DNA from: HyVt-337 sp964428895
GTDB lineage: Bacteria > Planctomycetota > Phycisphaerae > SM23-33
Length of the DNA: 18,461 bases
Assembly (NCBI GenBank): GCA_964428895.1
Contig: CAYRZU010000065.1
Span: 1 to 18,461 of the forward strand
Direction of reading: 5' to 3'
Made by a program: the position numbers and the translations under genes. Under the pieces are notes generated by a model. That model did no database searches and had not been told where the DNA came from. It saw only the letters and a list, made by a program, of their open reading frames with translations. Below, one piece after another: positions 15,023 to 18,461 of the stretch (positions are counted from its first letter, which is position 1; every line of letters starts with the position of its first letter).

Positions 15023-16330
15023 TCATCTTTCGACGGCGTCGAAGATCTCGTCCGGATCCAGATCAGGGGGATGCTTCATCCAGTCGTATCCGTCGGCCGC
15101 CATCTCATGACCGGTTTCGAACAGCGCCTGCATCTTGGCTTGATCGAAATCCATCATGTCGAAATCCGGCTGGTAGTCGGTCGGGATGGCGGCCAGGTTG
15201 AATCCGGCCCCGTGGAGGTAGGCCAGTACGTACATGCGGTACAAGCTGGCGGTTATGCGCATTCGAAGCAGGTGCTGAACCGTCGCAGCCGCTATTGACA
15301 AGGTCCGAGGTCTGACGGCCTTCGGTTCGTCCACATGGCTGACCTTGCCGTTGATGATCACGTAGAGGTCCGTTTCAAACTCAGCGTCCGAGATGCCGGC
15401 ATCATGGACAGCATCGTCGAATTCCAGCAGGAACCCTCGAAAGAACGCCTGCGAATAGGTGGCGCCGTCGGCGTGCATCTCGTGGTAGGTCTTGCCGTCG
15501 GCCTGGACGGAGAAATAGACCGGCGGCAGGAGTACCTGGGCCGAACACGACGCCAGCAGAATACTGCGGTAGTGTTCCAGTGCATCGTCACGGCCGCTCG
15601 AGGCGATGGCGCCCATGTCCCAGATCACGAAGCTGTCGGCGTCCATGTTCATCGTGCCAATAAACAGCCGCCGCCCCTTGGCGTGTTCGCTGGCCACTTC
15701 GGCCAGGACCTTCTCGGTCATGTGAGTTGCGATCAGTTTGCGCAACGGAGCGGAATCGAACATCGAATCGTTGACCAGCCCGGCGATCGTCAGACGCGAC
15801 GTGTAGATCTGATCGCTGTCGTAGGCTGTATAGATATCCCGGAGGACCGGGTCGTATTGCTTTCCGAGAAAAGCCGGCGTCGCCTGAAGGGCGCCGGTGC
15901 TGACACCGGTGACAACCTTGAACGTCGGCCGCTCCCCACTGGCCGACCATCCGCACAGGAAGCCGGCGCCGAAGGCGCCCTTCGATCCGCCGCCCGACAG
16001 GGCCAGCAGCGGGTACTCGCGCACGCCGTCGCCGTCGGCGTCGAACTCCTGCGGTGTTTCGGTCAACACCGAGGTCACCAGGCTCGGCAGGAACCCCGTC
16101 GCGTCGTCGTCATCCTCGGCCGCAGGAACGTGTCGAGCCGAAAGCGGCCCGGGCGATTCCCACTCCGCCGGCTCGACGGCGCCCCAGGGGAGCTCGACCT
16201 TGGTGTCCGCCGGCGGTGCTTCGGGGCGCTCATCGCCCATCGAGAAGATTACGACCACCATGGCTGCTTCGATCGCCAACAGACATACGGCCCCGAGCAG
16301 GAACCAGCCGAGCTTCTTCCCAGTCTTCAT
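15023..16330 (-). CDS. Membrane-anchored patatin-like phospholipase (435 aa)
   Basis: A second patatin-family acyl hydrolase. The oxyanion loop is GGGSKGAFGAG (113-123), the nucleophile is Ser144 in GVSTG, and the dyad Asp288 is in HADGA. The ATG at 16330 follows GAGGTGG. Residues 8-30 form an uncleaved-looking signal anchor without a lipobox Cys, unlike the lipoprotein paralogue at 2880-4112. A 65-residue acidic, Pro-rich linker follows, with D-A-D-G-D-G at 97-102, a DxDxDG calcium-loop motif just before the catalytic domain. The two paralogues share long blocks, such as EHxKGRRLxIGT and WDMGAIA, so they come from a duplication. The catalytic domain should face the periplasm. Confidence 0.9.
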   Translation of the reverse strand: MKTGKKLGWFLLGAVCLLAIEAAMVVVIFSMGDERPEAPPADTKVELPWGAVEPAEWESPGPLSARHVPAAEDDDDATGFLPSLVTSVLTETPQEFDADGDGVREYPLLALSGGGSKGAFGAGFLCGWSASGERPTFKVVTGVSTGALQATPAFLGKQYDPVLRDIYTAYDSDQIYTSRLTIAGLVNDSMFDSAPLRKLIATHMTEKVLAEVASEHAKGRRLFIGTMNMDADSFVIWDMGAIASSGRDDALEHYRSILLASCSAQVLLPPVYFSVQADGKTYHEMHADGATYSQAFFRGFLLEFDDAVHDAGISDAEFETDLYVIINGKVSHVDEPKAVRPRTLSIAAATVQHLLRMRITASLYRMYVLAYLHGAGFNLAAIPTDYQPDFDMMDFDQAKMQALFETGHEMAADGYDWMKHPPDLDPDEIFDAVER

Positions 16331-16360
16331 GAGCCCACCTCGAACATGGCATTAGGCCAC

Positions 16361-16380
16361 CAGGCCATTCTATCGGCCTG
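16361..16380. promoter_or_regulatory. Palindrome between divergent patatin and kinase genes
   Basis: CAGGCC (16361-16366) and GGCCTG (16375-16380) are perfect inverted arms around ATTCTATC. On the minus strand the centre contains TAGAAT, a 5-of-6 match to a -10 element, about 36 bases upstream of the patatin start. No good -35 element is paired with it. It could be an operator over the patatin promoter, but six-base arms occur by chance in GC-rich DNA. Confidence 0.25.
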
Positions 16381-16425
16381 CTTGCCTCACCAACAGGTCC
16401 GGCGAGTCAACTTCAGGAGAGCTTC

Positions 16426-16454
16426 TGGAACTGCCATTTGTCGGCCGCTATGAT
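16426..16454 (+). promoter_or_regulatory. Candidate promoter of the sensor kinase gene
   Basis: TATGAT (16449-16454, 5 of 6) follows a poor -35 element, TGGAAC (16426-16431, 3 of 6), by 17 bases. The same TATGAT hexamer serves as -10 element in front of both other sensor genes of the window. If it is real, the in-frame ATGs at 16450 and 16453 lie inside the promoter and cannot be starts. Confidence 0.35.
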
Positions 16455-16506
16455 GGCCCGTGGGCACGACCGAACAAACCAGGTCTTAGACGCGGGATCT
16501 TCATCT

Positions 16507-18444
16507 ATGGCGGCCATGCATACACACGGCGCTGGAACGGGCATCACGCGGGCGTTCGTTCGGTTCCGGCGGATGGCGCCGTCTCGCGGACGATTGATCC
16601 TGGCCAGTTCGGTCGCCATCGTCGCCGCGATCATCTTGGGACTATGGCTGCATACGGCCATCAAGCGCTCGTTGCGGCGGGTGCTGGCCGACAACCTTCA
16701 GACGATCCTGGTCGCCAACGTCACGTCGCTTGAGTTGTGGATCGAAAACGAACTGGCCTTCACGCGGTCCTGGGCTCGCTCGCCTGACGTTGTGCAGCAG
16801 ACGGCGGCGCTGATCGATGTGGTGCGCACGAGCCCGGGGGATCGTCGCGCCGCTCTGACGGCTTCTCCATCCTTTGGGCCCCTTCGGGACCTGTTGACCA
16901 ACGCCGTCGAGGACAACGATCACTTGGGCTTTGTGGTGGTCGACCGAAACGGCACGATCCTGATCTGTGACGATCCGGCGTCTGTCGGCGATACCGTTGC
17001 CACCGGCGCCCTGCCCTTCATCACCCGCGCCATGGGCGGTGAATCCCTGATGACCCCCCCCTTCCACGACTCGGCCCAGGCCGAGAGCATCGGCACGCGG
17101 TCGGACGCCCTGCTGATGGCGACCATCACGCCCATCAAGGGCGCCAACGGCAGGCCCATCGCCGCGCTGGCATTCGCGATCGACCCCGAGAAGGACTTCA
17201 CCCGCATTCTGTCCGTCGCGCAGATGGGAGAAACGGGCCACACCTATGCGTTCGACGACGACGGCCGACTTCTCTCTGACTGCCGGTTTGAACAGCAACT
17301 CAAAGAGATCGGACTTCTACCGAACGGACCCAACGCCACCTCGGCCCTGACGATTCAAATCCGCAACCCCGGCGGTGACATGACGGCCGGCTTCCGGCCG
17401 ACCGGCCCGGTGAGCGCTCGGCCGCTAACGAAGATGGCGGCCTCGGCGATCGAGGACGGCAAGGGGATCGATCTGGACGGCTATCCGGACTTTCGGGGAG
17501 TCAAGGTCGTGGGGGCCTGGCAGTGGTTGCCGAAGTACAACCTGGGCATAGCCACCGAGGTCGGCGAGAGCGAAGCCTTCGCCGCCCTTGGCGTGGTGCG
17601 GGTGGCTTTTGGCGGATTGGGCTTCCTGGCCGCCGCGGCCGGCGGAGTTATTCTGTTGAAGACGTGGGTCAACGCTCACCTGCGTCAGACCATTGATGAC
17701 GTCCGGCAGTTGGGCCAGTACACCTTGACCGAGAAGATCGGCCAAGGAGGCATGGGCGAGGTCTACAAGGCCCGGCACGCCATGCTGCGAAGGCCCACCG
17801 CGGTCAAGCTGCTGCGCGGCCCGAACGTCACCGAAGAGAGCGTCGCCCGCTTCGAACGGGAGGTCCAACTGACCAGTGAGTTGACCCACCCCAATACCAT
17901 CGAGATTTACGACTACGGCCGGACTCCCGAGGGCGTGTTCTACTACGCCATGGAATACCTGGACGGCCTGACGTTGGGGCAGTTGATCGCCCGTCATTCC
18001 CCGCTGCCGATCGGCCGGGTCATGCACCTCCTTCGCCAGATGTGCGGCTCACTGCGGGAGGCCCACAACATCGGTCTGATCCATCGAGACATCAAGCCCG
18101 CCAACGTCTTCCTCTGTAACCGAGGCGGATACCACGACGTCGCCAAGGTGTTGGACTTCGGGCTGGTTAAGGACATCTCCGAAGGCAAGGACACGCAGCT
18201 CACGCAGCCGGGCCTGGTCGCGGGAACGCCCGCCTACATGGGGCCGGAGCGACTCCAGGGCAAGGAGGCCGACGCGCGGTCCGACATCTTCGCCATCGGG
18301 GCCCTGGCCTACGCGATGGTGAGCGGACGCGAAGCCTTCGACGGGCCAACGGCTATGTCGATCTGCCAGCAGGTCATGACCGCCGAGCCGACCACCCTCA
18401 ACGACATGTTCAACGTCAGCGACTTTGGGAATAGGTGTGCGTGA
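16507..18444 (+). CDS. Cache-sensor Ser/Thr protein kinase, truncated at its 3' end
   Basis: A receptor-like Hanks-type kinase. I chose the ATG at 16507 (GGGA nine bases upstream); 16573 is also possible, and 16438-16453 overlap the likely promoter. Parts: TM1 about 30-48, extracytoplasmic Cache-like sensor about 55-360, TM2 about 365-384, kinase domain from 405. Kinase motifs: IGQGGMGEVY loop, Lys434, catalytic HRDIKPAN (Asp528, Lys530, Asn533), LDFG (Asp550), and GPE instead of APE (Glu581). The domain stops at about 229 residues of its own sequence, then a 12-residue tail is encoded by the inverted repeat starting at 18407, ending in a TGA at 18442. Helices G-I of the C-lobe, including the conserved late Arg, are missing. 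All catalytic residues survive, but the shortened fold may be unstable. Confidence 0.88.
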   Translation: MAAMHTHGAGTGITRAFVRFRRMAPSRGRLILASSVAIVAAIILGLWLHTAIKRSLRRVLADNLQTILVANVTSLELWIENELAFTRSWARSPDVVQQTAALIDVVRTSPGDRRAALTASPSFGPLRDLLTNAVEDNDHLGFVVVDRNGTILICDDPASVGDTVATGALPFITRAMGGESLMTPPFHDSAQAESIGTRSDALLMATITPIKGANGRPIAALAFAIDPEKDFTRILSVAQMGETGHTYAFDDDGRLLSDCRFEQQLKEIGLLPNGPNATSALTIQIRNPGGDMTAGFRPTGPVSARPLTKMAASAIEDGKGIDLDGYPDFRGVKVVGAWQWLPKYNLGIATEVGESEAFAALGVVRVAFGGLGFLAAAAGGVILLKTWVNAHLRQTIDDVRQLGQYTLTEKIGQGGMGEVYKARHAMLRRPTAVKLLRGPNVTEESVARFEREVQLTSELTHPNTIEIYDYGRTPEGVFYYAMEYLDGLTLGQLIARHSPLPIGRVMHLLRQMCGSLREAHNIGLIHRDIKPANVFLCNRGGYHDVAKVLDFGLVKDISEGKDTQLTQPGLVAGTPAYMGPERLQGKEADARSDIFAIGALAYAMVSGREAFDGPTAMSICQQVMTAEPTTLNDMFNVSDFGNRCA

Positions 18445-18461
18445 ACGCTAAGTCACAGTCG
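18407..18461. repeat. Right copy of the diverged terminal inverted repeat, probable insertion-sequence end
   Basis: Reading outward from 18407, the sequence begins TGT, has CGTCAGCGAC at 18414-18423 and CTAAGTCAC at 18448-18456, and runs off the window. It mirrors the left edge (53 to 5) with about 80% identity and almost equal spacing. The kinase frame loses its family pattern at the tip and ends in a TGA inside the repeat. The two copies point the same way relative to the interior (tips inward), as expected if the window lies between two copies of one mobile element. The element itself is not visible. Confidence 0.55.

Noticed and set aside
15335..16453. A plus-strand open frame of about 370 codons opposite the second patatin gene
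   Set aside because: Same reasoning: the minus strand has GGGSKG, GVSTG and DGA in order, and the plus frame looks random.

Overview
High-GC bacterial DNA, about 18.5 kb, dense with genes for exported lipoproteins and one- or two-pass membrane sensor proteins. There is no rRNA, tRNA or other phylogenetic marker. The mix (Cache-type sensors fused to an adenylate cyclase, a SpoIIE phosphatase and a Hanks-type kinase; DUF2092-like periplasmic proteins; many lipoproteins; an Arg/Pro/Gly-repeat exported protein) fits Planctomycetota or a relative. That is an inference from gene content, not from a marker.

Layout. (1) 1-53: one arm of a diverged inverted repeat, followed directly by the 3' remnant of an unrecognised gene (54-422). 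(2) 423-841: a gene-free stretch with an unusual array of CGGGGCGC octamers in both orientations and a candidate promoter. (3) 842-2827: an exported TPR protein, ending at a hairpin shared with the convergent operon. (4) 7874 down to 2880, minus strand: a tight five-gene envelope operon of DUF2092-like lipoprotein, repeat-rich DUF2092-like protein, small lipoprotein, alpha/beta-hydrolase lipoprotein and patatin lipoprotein. (5) 7975-12249: a divergent pair of Cache sensors, one a class III adenylate cyclase and the other a SpoIIE/PP2C phosphatase, with two facing promoters and a perfect palindrome between them. (6) 12365-14430: a lipoprotein of unknown role and an AI-2E-family permease. (7) 16330 down to 14441: a second patatin-like protein, membrane-anchored, and a small lipoprotein. 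(8) 16507 to the end: a Cache-sensor Ser/Thr kinase cut off in its C-lobe exactly where the second arm of the inverted repeat begins.

How the parts relate. Three sensors of similar build (TM, extracytoplasmic Cache domain, TM, effector) feed three outputs: cAMP, protein dephosphorylation and protein phosphorylation. All three have a TATGAT -10-like element upstream. The envelope operon and the two patatin paralogues suggest work on lipids or lipoproteins at the cell surface, but no substrate can be read from the sequence. The two ends of the window are about 80% alike in inverted orientation over about 44 columns and each breaks a gene. They look like the two termini of an insertion sequence whose body lies outside the window.
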